Source: Daldinia sp. FL1419
Taxonomy: Eukaryota; Ascomycota; Sordariomycetes; Xylariales; Hypoxylaceae
DNA: 64,000 bases
Direction of reading: 5' to 3'
NCBI GenBank assembly: GCA_025201765.1
Contig: MU623464.1
Span: 43,911-107,910 of the forward strand
Shown here: positions 47,225 to 59,331 of the stretch, piece by piece
Numbering within the stretch: position 1 is the stretch's first letter
Layout of the letters: every line of letters starts with the position of its first letter
Notes under the pieces: model-generated
Told to the model about the DNA's origin: nothing
Database searches by the model: none
Seen by the model: only the letters and a program-made list of their open reading frames with translations
Translations under genes and position numbers: made by a program

Positions 47225-48000
47225 ATTGGTGTCTTTCCTACGAAATCACTAATAGCTTGGATGAATTATTCGGGATTATTGCATTGGATTAAGAAGGCAA
47301 CTGCTTTATTGACTCGACCAGTCCTACCTCGACTTGCCCAGCCGTATCCTCGATGCAGAGAAATTACTTTTCCAGAAGGTTTTACAATACGGCCACCAGA
47401 GCTGGTTATAATGCGTCAAGACGTCAGCCGATATCTCACTAGTAGTATCGCTTTTACACAACAGGTTCCGTGTCTCCATTGTGGTCCAGTACCTCGCTGG
47501 TACCAGGTGCATATGCCACTACGCTTTTGCTATAGCATGGATGAGCTAGCTATTTTCCTTTCCTATCAACAGGCATGTCTCGAGGGAAATCAGAGATTTT
47601 GACATTTATAGAACTACTCGATGGCCTTTGGTAAGCCATCCGCCGGATTTCCATATGGAACGGCTCCGAAACGTAAAGGACGGCAAAATCGTTCTTCCAA
47701 GGCGATCTCTTTATTCGTGTGCTCTTTTTTTTTTTTTTTTTTTTTTTTCGCTACCTGGCATTCCTCAGCCCACATGAAAATGATGGCCCCGGAACCCATA
47801 CAACGCTTTCCTGTATTGTTAGGATCCGCGCGCTCATCTCAATGAATACTGAAGGACGATGCAAGTCCGCCTTCCGGGGACCAGGCATTGTGGGCGACTG
47901 TTATGACGTGGTGGTCATCAGTGACAAAGCCAGATCCCAGTAGTGTGCCAATATTCACCCATACGTCTTTGAAACTTGGCCATCAGCCTCATAACTCCTT
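47225..48000 (-). pseudogene. Decayed trypsin-like protease, paralogue of the gene at 56.3 kb
   Basis: Read on the minus strand, this is a broken copy of exons 2 and 3 of the protease at 56266-57477, with the intron between them still recognisable. Matching islands: MAKFQRRMGEYWHTTGSG, VTDDHHVITVAHNAW (His region), WKNDFAVLYVS (Asp region), LDHNGDTEP, and SSGG...SGKVISLHRG (Ser region), then NKAVAFLI and FIQA. It is disabled by at least two in-frame stops, frame shifts, and a run of 24 A (T24 on the + strand, 47725-47748) expanded inside the coding sequence. The first exon was not found. Identity to the intact copy is moderate, so the duplication is not recent. Confidence 0.85.
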
Positions 48001-48120
48001 GGGAGCATTAGCTATGCTGTGAAATACCTACTATAGGATATACAACCAAGTTACCTACCGCTAAATTGCCTATTAGGTATTCTTCACAGCAGGGTCACGA
48101 TCCATTCCATCTCTCCACCA

Positions 48121-51100
48121 AAATGCCTTAATGTAATAGGTATATTATACTTACCAGAATTCAAGATATAAATAGGTTAATGAATTAAAATATAGATTAA
48201 TAAATTAATAAATTACATAATATTTAAAATTATTATTAATAATAAATTTTATATAATTTCCTTTAATTTTGATATTAAAACTCCTTTTATATTAAATAAA
48301 TTAATAAAAATTTAAAAATAAGATTATTTATATTAACTATTTTTATTGGATTTTTAGAATTTATAATGTTTAATTATTTTGTTACCTATTTTTATAATTT
48401 CTTATTAATTATTCTTTTAATTTTTACATTTTTAGTTTTGTTATTTATTAAATAATAATAGGGATTTTAATCTTTTATTATTCTAATTTATAATTAAGAT
48501 TATAATATTTAACATATAAAAATTATATTAATATTAATTCCATATTATAGTGGTAAAATCATATAACTTATAATTAAAAAAAGCCTTTTACATTTAATTA
48601 ATATAGGCTAAATTATGAAGATATTTAAAGCTATTTTTAATAATTGCAGGTATTTTTCTTAATATTTATATTAATATTTAATAAGGTTATTAACCTTACT
48701 ATTATTAAATTTGGGATTATTATATTAATATTTGTATTTATCTATATCCTTAGGTAGTACTAAAATATTTGGATTTATTGACATATTATGAGAATTATTT
48801 ATAAAAGTCTTAAATAAGTTATTTTATTATTGTTAATATTTGGCAAGCTATAAATCAACCCCTATATCTTTTAAAAAGATGTTTTTTATTTGAAAATAAT
48901 TATTTAATTAAAGCCTTTTAATAATTTTACAAGCATTTATTATTTATTTAAATTAATAAGATTATAAATGATTAAATTAACCTTATTTGAATATAAGGTA
49001 GAAAATGATAATAATATAATAAATAAGAATTTTATTAAATTTATTATAATATTTATTAAAGATTTTTTAAATAAATATAATATTAATATAAAAATATTTA
49101 AAATTAAGAAAATTATTAGTTAATTCTTTAAATTTTTTAAGGAATTTTAATAGAAATTTAAATTTTAATAAAATATTCCAAATATGATTATATAAGCCTA
49201 CCCAACCCCTAATACACCTCCTAATTATATTGTTACCTTTAAACTATTTAATAATATTATTATAAAATATTAATATATCCTATAATATTTTAATCATTTC
49301 CTAATCTTTATTTAAGAAAAAATTTTTAAATTTATATATAAATGGTGCTAATAAAATACATAATATTTGAGACTTCTTATTATAATGATTATCCTCCTAT
49401 TATTACTTTTCTTTAAAAATAAGCCTCTTAATATAACAATATAGTACTAAAGCATATTAAATTATATAATATTAAGATAATTATTACATATTATTGTTAA
49501 ATACAACCTTATAAATAACCCCATTTTTTGCAATAGGAGATTAGCATTGAAGTTCTTATAAATGTAAGATAAGGTGATTTTAATTAAATATCTTATGTAC
49601 AAGGTTATGGAACTTCCCAATAAGGTCTTTTAAACACCACACATCATATTTTAATTCAATTAAAGCTATTTCACCCAATAACCCTACTTCAAACATCTCA
49701 ACATTATAACTAAATAATAAGACTTTTATTAAAAAATTAAATATATGATTAAAATAATATCCACATTTTTTATAACTATTAAATCTAAATAAATTACTTA
49801 TTAAATCTATAATTATATTATTATTTAAAATATTATTAAGGGTAAAATAACTTATTTTATTTTATATTTTAAATTTATCCAATATACTAATAACTCAAGA
49901 TACAATATTAATATTTATATACCTTAACATTATTTTAGGAATTCTTAAAATTAATTTATAAAACTTATTATTTTTATCCTTAAAAAAATAGGTTATTCTA
50001 TATAAAAAGAGGTAATTAAATGACTTCTAACTGTTAAATAAGATGTATATCATACTTGGAAACTATTTCAAAACCTTAATAACCCTTTTTTTATATTTGG
50101 TAAATAATATTTGGATATAATTTTTTACTATTTTACAAAATATATAAATATTTTGTTTTTTTGGTATATTATTATAATAATTTATTAGGACTTATAATTT
50201 AAAATTTTTAATTTTAAAGAATAAGAAATTTGTATACATAATATATTCAATTAAAAGGTATTAGAAATACTTAATATCAAAACTTGAAATAAATATATTA
50301 ATTAATTTTTAATTTTTGTAATTATGTAAATTAAGGCCTATTTTCTCAGTTATTTTTAATACCTTTTTAATTTAGACTTTCTAAAATTTAATCTTAAAAA
50401 GGGCTTTTTTTTAATTATTTAATACTAAGATTTTATAGGTTTAAAATAGGTAATTTAACACATTTTGTAAGCTATTAATAAAATATACTTTCGGATTTAA
50501 ATTCTTCTTATAAATACAAACCTTATACATCCATTTTTAAGTTGTTTTATTCTCAATATTATATTTAAAATATCATACCTAATGCTATATTTCTTAAGGT
50601 CTTTTAATTAATTACCATTCCCTATATAATTTCTAAAATATTTCTTTTTGCTCCGCAATAAACTGCCAGATTAAAGATTCGAGAATAGGTGCAGTAATAA
50701 ATATATTAATAAATATATTAAAAAATATGGAGGTAATAGAGTTGGATATAGTGTTTAAGTAAGTAGGTAAATCAAAGGCTTTAAAAATATTAAGGGTGTT
50801 AATAAAAAGGTTAATATTCTTATTAACAATTTTAATTAAAAGAATAACTATTATTATATATATCTATTTAAAATTTAAATATAAAATTGTAATAATTTAC
50901 TAATATATAAGATAATTTTTATAATAATTTAAATATTATTAACACATTTTATAAAAAAATTAAAATATAAGAATTTAAATATATATTTATATAAGAATTT
51001 ATATACACCACATTATAAAGTGGAATTAATTTATAATTAATTTAAATTTTGAAATTATTATAATATTATTTTTATAAAATTAATAAAGTTAATGAATAAT

Positions 51101-51720
51101 TAAATATTGTTATTATCCTAATATTTTACTTAATTTTAAATATAATAAATAAATATTTATATCATTAAAATATATAAAATTTAGGCTTTTTAATAATATT
51201 AATTATATTAATATTAGTATGATATTTAATATATAAAATTTAAAAGTTATATTTAATAATATTTTTATAATTTAAAATATAAATATTTTTAATATTTTTT
51301 TATAAAAAGATTTTAATATCATTAAAATTAATTATATAAAAATATTAAATATATTAAAATAATAAGAAAAAATTAGATATTTTAACAATATAAATTATAT
51401 TATATAGGTGGTTAAATTAGATAATTTATTATAAAAAATATATTTAATTATAAAATAATTATAAAATAAATTTATTTAATATTATAAAAAATTAAAATTA
51501 TATTATTAATATAGTTATTAAAATTATTAATAAATATTAATATTATGGTTTTATTTTAAAATTTCTTAAAGTATAATTCCATTTTTAATCTATTTTTCCA
51601 TTAAATTCATTATTTTAAAATTTTTAAATATATTGGTAGATTAAATGCATAGATTAAATCTAGTAGAATGGAATGGAATGGATTAGAGTATGTAGCCTAT
51701 TAGTGGATTAAGGTAGAATG
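48121..51720. other. 3.6-kb extremely A+T-rich island
   Basis: Almost entirely A and T with very few C or G and almost no CpG, and with sharp borders near 48120 and 51720. TAATATTA/TTAATAAA-type words dominate. No coding frame remains. This is the pattern of a repeat heavily mutated by RIP (repeat-induced C-to-T change), in which the original element is no longer readable. The right border runs into GGAATGGAATGGATTAGAG repeats (51668-51690). Confidence 0.8.
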
Positions 51721-54700
51721 GATTGCGCCCTTGCTTCACAGTGGTCCCCGGACTAACTTCTTTAGTATTCATGCCCAAACAAGCCTCCTCGTCGTCATTT
51801 AGCAATATATTCCGGGAGTATAGTTCATATTTCCTACGAGCTGTAAGGGCAAATAGCGGAAATCGACGGGCGTGGATGATTCCTAGTAACGGAGACCTTA
51901 ATGACGAATCTCAAGCGATATCAATGGCATCTAAGGGCACACATGAATGGATTTTGATAAATAGGTGTGCATAGGTATTGGCCTGATATCTCGGTAGATG
52001 GTTGGTGGTGCTCTCTCGGATTAGTTGGTGTTTACCTGGGTAGATACCGGCGACCCATCCCTAGGGTGTAGTCTAACTACTTATTAAATATATGTACTTT
52101 ATAAGAGGTAGGTGCCATATTGCTAGATAGAATATTTATCGGGGATAGTAGGTAGTTAATCTTGAGCGTGGCCGCGGCCCTGCAGCTTCGATGTTACCAC
52201 GCGTATGGATGATACACTAGAATGGTAGCGGTCATATTTGTGAAAGAGGTATCTTAATTAGTCGTAAATGCACTACCCCAGCTGCAATAAACCGGGCAAC
52301 CTAGCTTAAAGTGCTACCTTTAAGCTTAAGCTATACTAAAATTCCGTGCGGCTAGGGAAGGACCTATATATATAGGTATTAAGAGAAATGGCAGGCAGTT
52401 AGATATTTGGGTTGGAAACTCTGTCGTTATTTACTATTATATTATCAAGATTAGACTGGGGAACTAGGGTGACGGCAGAAACACTACACTGCGAGACTCA
52501 CGGGATACAAAATAGAAATACTTACTATCCTCACGCATGAACATGTATTCTATCTCGCGATGTCTACAATTGGAGATTAGTGTTAACTTGGCAATCCCTA
52601 TCTACGTCTCTATATAGATGGGTATGCCAGCCAAAGATAGGCTGATAAGGTAGCAAGTTGGTGTGCTGGGAGGAGATTTGAGAAGGAAGAAAAGGAGTGA
52701 TATGATGCCGACAGCTTTGGAATTGCAGATTAATTAAATCATTGATCAGCTAGTTAACACTATTAGTATTGCCGTCCGCGGGGTGGGCAAGTCAAGGTGT
52801 TAGAATGGCCAAACTCGAAAGAATAGCTTCTCAAACATCGTTACCAACAACACCTAGATACAGGCGCAAGGTCAGCGTACATTGTGTATAAGGCGGTATT
52901 AGGCGAGAGCATAACGTCAACTGGGGTGTGTAACAAGAAAGAGCACAGAAGAAAACAGTGCAACACGGGACAGGCATGTGTAAATGTCAATTGAAACAAC
53001 TTAGATGCGACCTTTTGTGATAATCGACGACTTTTGGCACACAGACCATCCCCATATCTCAAGGCTGTGGAGTTTAGTTAAGTATTAAGTGGGCTCTTTT
53101 GAGATAAACCTTTTGAATCTCACACGCATAAACAACATATCAGAGGTAGTTCGTATACCAAGAGTCGGTGGATATTAGAAAAGGCGGTACGCTGGATTGC
53201 AATCTGGACTGCGGGATTATGAGAGCCTAGCTAGGTCAAAAACCAATAGATAGGTACCTATATAGGCACCTACCTAGGTATACTAATATGATAAAAATAG
53301 CAACTAATATATTATATGCTATTGGAGCTTAAATATCATGGTAGATGTGGTGGGACCTTGGGGATGTCGAGTATTAGACCCCCGTCACAAATGGATAAGG
53401 AGAATTACCTACGTAGCAGTGTATCTGGGTATTATAGTTCGTACGAGGAAAAGTCATCGAAACTTCGAGATCGACAAGTAAATGCCAGGGGACTTTTCAT
53501 ATTGGAGTTACTTGCAGTAAAATTGGTCCGTACAACATGCCCTAGTTAAGTCCATGCTCGACGGGGGAGAGATGCCAAGATCGCGCCATTAATTCTCGAA
53601 CCGTACAGACGGGTAGCCAGGGCAGCCCCCAGCACCCTTGTTGACACCTTGTCATTTGAGCTCCCGCTCCCTGATGGGATGTGAACATAACGACGACCTT
53701 GTTTGGCGGCCTGTCAGATATCGTTACTATGTAATGGTAGACATCTCTTGGAGGCCCAAACCGGGGTGGAAATTAGGAGAGTTTAGCCTGTGCTTGCGAT
53801 CCATCATAAGGACGAGCTACATAGGACCTAGGTAAGTACCCAGGCTACCTCCCGGACAAGATATGCAAATAATAGCTGGTAGCGAGCCTTGATATTATAT
53901 TATACATAGGTATATAGGTACGTATGTGCTCGTAAGGGGGTTGGCACAGCAAGCCTTGTGGCTAGAGTCTTACCCAAGTAGTTCTATACTGACATTCTTG
54001 CTGAGACCCTGTCGATTGACTGCTCTCTTGCTTCGTAAGGTGCCTATGTGATGCTCATGTTACACTCATCCAGAGATATGTACCTAATCTAACAGGATAT
54101 CAACATGTCGATTGGTAATGTACGTACCCTATATGGTGGGGACGGTGGCTACTGCGGGTGTTTGCCAGAGTATGATGCGTATACCTAAGATAAGAAAAGT
54201 CGTATTAAAGGTCGTATCGAAGGTTGTAGCTGAGGTTGTAGCTGAGGTTGTAGCTGAGGTTGCAGCTAGGGTAGTTGGAGAGGGAAATGTGGGCTAGGTC
54301 GGGAAAGGGTAAACAGGTAGGCAGGGTAAGAAATTAAGGCAGGAAAAGGTGAAATAGCAGAACAAGTAAGCTAATGTGGGAATTAGTAAGAGGGGGTTGG
54401 CGACTGGAGTAATCAAAAAAAGGAAACATCAGGCAGAAAAGGAGATGTGAATTAAGGCAAGCAAATATAAGTTAAGGCAAGTTAAAAGTAACTAAGAAAT
54501 GTGGTGTAGTAGTTAGTATAATTAGAAATAATTAGAATCATGTACGTCGACTGAGAGGTAAATAATAATCTAATGACTCCACTTTCATTGTTAAAAAATA
54601 TGTATGCCCCTATCTTGTAACCCACTTCGAGGCTCTCACTCGAAATACGTAGGTAGGTATCTTGCTATCTTTTCTAACATGCAAAGTGCTCAATAAAGAA

Positions 54701-55229
54701 AAAAAAATAATAGTAAAAAAGAACGGGTTGAGTTATCGAAATATACAGCATACAGTTATATTTGCGAGTTAGATCTTTGTAATCTTCCCTCTCGGCAACG
54801 ACTTGCTCCTTAAAGAAACATACCTTTATCCGCGTTGAGATTGGCTAAGATAGAAAGGGTACCTGCATTAAGGTACTACTACATACCTACATTATCTAGG
54901 TACCTCTACGTACATGCAGGATGTACATATGTAGCTGGGGTGCTTGGCAGTCGACTTCGAGACTAATAAGAAGGTGGGTTCATTAGGAAGTGGGTAATTA
55001 AAATGTTGGTAGAGAAAAAAAAAAAAAAAAAAAAAAAACCAAGAGATAGAGAAAGCACAATACATGGCACTTGATATTGGGCTGAGTCTACATAGTACTT
55101 ACGCCCTAGAATTACTAACAGAGCTACGCGGAATACGACATAAAAGGAAAGGATTTGGCTCTAATCTCAAAAGGGAAATTTTCTAGAGATTTTATCGAAT
55201 AACGTTAAACTTAAGCATTCTTAAAACTC
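51721..55229. other. Gene-poor region right of the A+T island
   Basis: No gene can be supported. Base composition returns to normal abruptly. Contents: recurrent CCTACCTAGGTA-type strings (53255-53282, 53826-53840, 54640-54660, 54890-54906), a 12-bp tandem repeat (separate entry) and A24 at 55015-55038. Short frames at 53316-53549 and 53638-53835 have no recognisable domain. Confidence 0.45.
54222..54267 (+). repeat. 12-bp tandem repeat, about four units
   Basis: The unit GGTTGTAGCTGA is repeated nearly perfectly, the last unit having one T-to-C change. In one frame it spells Val-Val-Ala-Glu repeats, but the surrounding short frame has no other coding support, so I read it as non-coding satellite. 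Confidence 0.8.
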
Positions 55230-55474
55230 CAATACACCCCCTGTATCAATGTCAGTTTCTCGGCCGTGCACGATACAAGAACAGAGCTTCGAAATCTGGA
55301 TAGAACAACGCCTCTTAAAAACATCTGGTATATTTTAATAAGGTTTTATATTATAAAATACCCTAAAACCACAATGATAATAACATCCCAAGGCAGCTTT
55401 AAAGATGTGCTTCAAGATCTTAACAAAGTATTTCCGGGGGCCTGCTAACCAACACCAATACAGGGGGTGTATTG
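55230..55474. mobile_element. 245-bp inverted-repeat element
   Basis: CAATACACCCCCTGTAT at 55230-55246 is repeated perfectly inverted at 55458-55474. If the outer TA is a target duplication, the TIR starts CACCCCCTGTAT, as in a short Tc1/mariner-like MITE. The interior holds a 60-codon frame (55266-55448) of no known type. The short arms and unclear target site make the mobile-element reading likely but not certain. Confidence 0.6.
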
Positions 55475-56265
55475 TACAAGCTGCCAGGTAGCACAGGACA
55501 CCGCACCGTCCACCAGACAACCTTGAGTCTATATCCTGGTTGATGGTTGACAGTTGATGGCAGGATCCTGTAAACCAAAGGCTACCTAGGTACCCAGGTA
55601 ATCAGCCATAACGTCATGCCATTGGCCCCGGCCGTTGTCCCCAAACCTTCGATAATTATTCTTTCCTGCGGAATGAAATGTAGCCTGTTGCTAACTGGAC
55701 GGTTCCAAAGTTGAACCAGGTCTGATGGGAATTTGGGTAGAGTTTAAGGCTTGGGCCTTGTCCGTATTCCGCGAGTCTATCTCTCATTCGAACGGATAAT
55801 AGGTCGATCAATAAATCTCGACAGAGTGTGTGGGTTTGTTACTACTTCCTGACTCGCGCCAACGACTCAACTAAAACAGGGGGAGAGGACGAGGCTGGAC
55901 AAATATCAAACTTGGCGGGAACTACTTGGGGCACTTCGACTAGGGTCCATTCTATCTGTGAAACTATAGGGACGTGTGCGTTTCCTCCGTTAGCTCCTTT
56001 CTTATAAAGACCCAAGAGGACTTTCCGCTCGATTCCTTGACGATGTGTCCTTGATCAGTTAGTTCATCTTAATGAGGCCTTTGAGCTTTGGGGGCTACCA
56101 CCATTTGGGCTAGCCTCACTTCTTTCGTCCACGAGTTCTCGTTCAATTAAAGTCAACGGCTTTTTTCGCTCCCGCGACTGAACCCCTATATCATTTCCTC
56201 CCTTCGGGTCTATCATATCAACTTACTCATTGGATAAACGCTTGCCGTCATAACCGATTTGGTCG
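55475..56265. other. Upstream region of the trypsin-like protease
   Basis: GGCTACCTAGGTACCCAGGTA lies near 55580-55600. The last 300 bases are C/T-rich and are probably the promoter and leader of the gene at 56266. No other coding sequence seen. Confidence 0.45.
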
Positions 56266-57477
56266 ATGCTTGGTTTGGGGTTGACGCACATGGCGCTGAG
56301 ATTAGTGCGCTATCTCGATGTCTCCGTCAAGAAGGATGAGCCAACCACAGATACCTCGATCGATAGCGGAATCTCCCACGAACAATATGGTGACCACCAT
56401 GGTGTAGAAGGCCACATCGAGTGTCTTCCGAGACCGGTGGATAGGCACGCACCCCGAGCGGTCGCCTTTAGATATCTCTATAACTACGATGAAGCCTCTC
56501 TAGGCACCAACCCTAGGGAGGTTATCCCGGAGTCTGATGTCCAGAATGGCGGTCCTTTTAGCGGTGCGTATCTTAATCACGCGTGGATTTCGTTAACATC
56601 GCTGATATTGATAAGGGATCGTGAGGGTGGTAGCGAATTTTCAGGGGAGTACAGGTAAATGGTGGCAAACCACCGGATCTGGTGTCGTTGTCGACGATTA
56701 CCATGTTATGACCGTTGGCCATAATGTGTGGTCCTCCAAGGGTGGCCTTGCCTTGTCTATCAATATATATCGAGACGCGCGCGTAGATCCTAGCGACTTA
56801 GACGAACGTTGCGTGGACTCCGGAGCGGTCCATTATCAATGGGCCCAGGCGTGTTCAAAGGCGAAAGAATCTAGATGCTATAGAAAATCTTGGAAAAATG
56901 ATTTTGCTATTCTTCGTGTCTCGAGGCCTTTCCCCGAAGGAATCAAACGGATGAAATACAGGAAGACGCCAACAAACACTATTAGGGCTAAGATCTATGG
57001 TTTCCCCACTGACATGCCTAACGATCCAGCAGGGAGATGGCTCGCTCATCTTTGTTATAGCCACAGTATGGTCAAGTACGCCTCTACTACTAATAGTTTG
57101 CTTGACCATGATGGGGACACGGGACCTGGTACGTACAAATAGTGGGCTTATTAAAGATATCTATGCGTTGTCTTGGTTACTATAACTTTTTACTGACGTT
57201 TCGGGCTATTGTAGGTAGCTCTGGAGGCCCCATTGTCGATTCTACTGGAAAGGTAATTGCCTTACACCGAGGATGTGATTGGAGGGATTCATACTCACAC
57301 CCTTTAATCAACAAGGCGGTCGCCCTATTTACTAAAGGGAACGATCCCGAGAAGTTTATCCAAGCGATCAATTTTACGACTAGAGAGGGGCTGGTGAGAG
57401 GCACGAGATCCGGAGTCAGACAAGGCGTTGTGTTTAGGGTCGGAGACTGCGTTGCAACTTATTATGACTGGGATTAA
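56266..57477 (+). CDS. Trypsin-like serine protease (S1/V8-like fold)
   Basis: Predicted serine endopeptidase with an intact catalytic triad. Exons 56266-56563, 56616-57128 and 57215-57477 give 357 aa; introns are 52 and 86 nt with GTGCGT and GTACGT donors and AAG and TAG acceptors. The His is in VMTVGHNVW (His135), the Asp in WKNDFAIL (Asp195), and the Ser in GSSGGPIVDSTGKVIALHRG (Ser273). The first 95 residues are a hydrophilic Asp/Glu/His-rich prodomain-like region. No clear signal peptide follows the ATG (MLGLGLTHMALRLVRYL is only mildly hydrophobic), so it is either intracellular or its true first exon is missed. Substrate is unknown. A decayed paralogue lies at 47.2-48.0 kb on the other strand, across the A+T island, showing local duplication. 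Confidence 0.82.
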
Positions 57478-58105
57478 ACTTAAACGGTAGGCACCCAAGG
57501 TACCCAAACGACAGAGCAGGACTCGTTAAGACTAACGTAATGTGTAATGGCTCATAGAAAGACGACAAATGTCATATCTTTGGGGGATTGGGTATGTGTT
57601 CAAAGTTAAAACGCATATATTTCTAGGTTTATCATGTAAACTGCCTACCTAGGAGTATATCTACTTTAGAAACGAGGAGCAGTTCCTAACGATAGAACAA
57701 AAGACTATAACACAATGTGCCATGTCATGTAAGAGCCCGATTATTATGAGCCCCCGAAACCGTATAATTGGTCTTACGTTGATTTAAAGAGATCTATTCC
57801 TTGCTTTTATACGAATAAGCGTCCTCTGGGGGGTGGTCTTATTACTGCATATAGGGGTACTCAAAGAATACACTTGAACACCTGCGAGATACAAAGTGTA
57901 GAGACGTGGGGGGTATTTGGTGTCCGACTAGTAGTCCTCGAGCGGAACCTCGGATGTTGAGATAATATGTATGGAGTAGCTAGACCCGCTTGGTAGTATA
58001 TACAGGGCATCACAGGCGGCTATATACAAAAAAACGGAATTTATATATACAACGAAACGTTCCCATCTCTTCCAAACCCCGTGCTTAACCCATCTATTCC
58101 GTCTA
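57478..58105. other. Intergenic region, no gene seen
   Basis: 3' region of the protease, followed by sequence without coding potential up to the GH43 fragment. The genes converge here. Confidence 0.45.
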
Positions 58106-58395
58106 CTACGCTCTAACCCTGGTAGTTAAGCACCTTGATCCAGGCTTGCGCTTAAACATGGCCGGGCCCTCGATCAATCCATCATCCTTATCACCGGCGT
58201 GGTTAAGAATGGTCTTGGGGCTTCCCGTGCAGGTAGTCTTGCCTCCAAGTGCGTTGCCGTCGACCTTCCAGATGATCCATCGGTACTTGCCGTCGTCGAA
58301 CTGCACCGGGTCGATGATCCCGCCGCCCGCGTCGTCGCATATGAAGGGTTGGGAGGTTACTTTGAACGGTCCCTGCAGCAATAGCCAGTCCTAGT
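58106..58395 (-). pseudogene. Glycoside hydrolase family 43 fragment
   Basis: The minus-strand frame reads DWLLLQGPFKVTSQPFICDD, then GGGIIDPVQFDDGKYRWIIW, KVDGNALGG and a KDDGLIEGPAMFKR block. The IDP(x)5D, KVDGN and (I/V)E-(G/A)-P sequence series is that of GH43 arabinosidase/xylosidase-type five-blade propellers, the Glu being in the catalytic region. Only about 85 residues of a family that normally exceeds 300 are present; it begins after a TAG that could be a splice acceptor and ends soon after MFKR. I found no flanking exons, so it is a truncated remnant. Confidence 0.7.
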
Positions 58396-59331
58396 CTCTC
58401 TTTTTTTCACCCCGTTGACTCGAGTCAAGCCAGCTTCCCAATTGAATACGCGTATAGCTTCGTCCCCTCATTTGAGATCCTGAACGTCCGGCCGTTTTGC
58501 TTTGCATTTGCTAATCAGACCCTGGGGCTACGTTACACGCGCTTTTCAGACCACAAACACACACACCGCTAAGCGACTTGGGGGGTATAGCTGTGCTACC
58601 ACTTTAAAATAAGAGGCGATGTTTGTTTATGCTGATGCGGAAAATAATTGATCATTTGCCCGTTAGAATATTTCGGTAGTTGCTACTATTATGATACTCT
58701 CTAGCGGGTAACGTTAAGTCCCAGGGTATGAATTCAAAATTATAAACGAGCTGCAAGCTGTAAGTAAGAGAGCTCCCAATAAGGTAATTACCTAAGTACG
58801 CCTTAGCGAGATAGATATTCCTTCCAAGATCCATAGGGCTGGTGTCGAGATTAAGTTGTGTTTGCATAACTTGAAACATACTACAAGTCTAAAATTAGAT
58901 CTAGACTGCGCTCCGAGCCGGAAATGGAAGCAAGGCCGAAACAATCGGGAACACGTCCAAACGCTCGCTTTTAATCGGGAAATGGCTATGTTATTCCATA
59001 ATACGTACAACTTCAATTCAGTATATTGTTCTGACTGCGTCAGACTATAATCTCCAAAATGTTCGAAAAAAATAATATTCTAAAATATAAGTGGTTCGAA
59101 AGAAACGGACTCCTGCAGGCGATCATATTATGAGCTGCGGCAGGGTAGGCGAATGGCAAGCAGAATATGCGAGTCATTGCCAGAGATAAACTTATACCTT
59201 ATACCATAAAGACTTCCAGTAGAGATTCGACTACAACCCGATTCTTCGAATACGCCAGTATATAGCGTTCGATGGCGGTTTAGCATGTTCAAAGAATGGA
59301 GTTAGGCTTAGACTGACGGTGTATGCATCGA
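58396..59331. other. Intergenic region, no gene seen
   Basis: Searched for upstream exons of the GH43 fragment on the minus strand and found none. Short frames at 58652-59050 on both strands have no recognisable domain. The right end is the 3' side of the NRAMP gene. Confidence 0.45.

Noticed and set aside
47614..47799. Minus-strand frame with poly-Lys
   Set aside because: It is part of the protease relic, the Lys run being the T24 tract, not an independent gene.
54112..54297. Short frame with Val-Val-Ala-Glu repeats
   Set aside because: Comes from the 12-bp tandem repeat; no coding support outside it.
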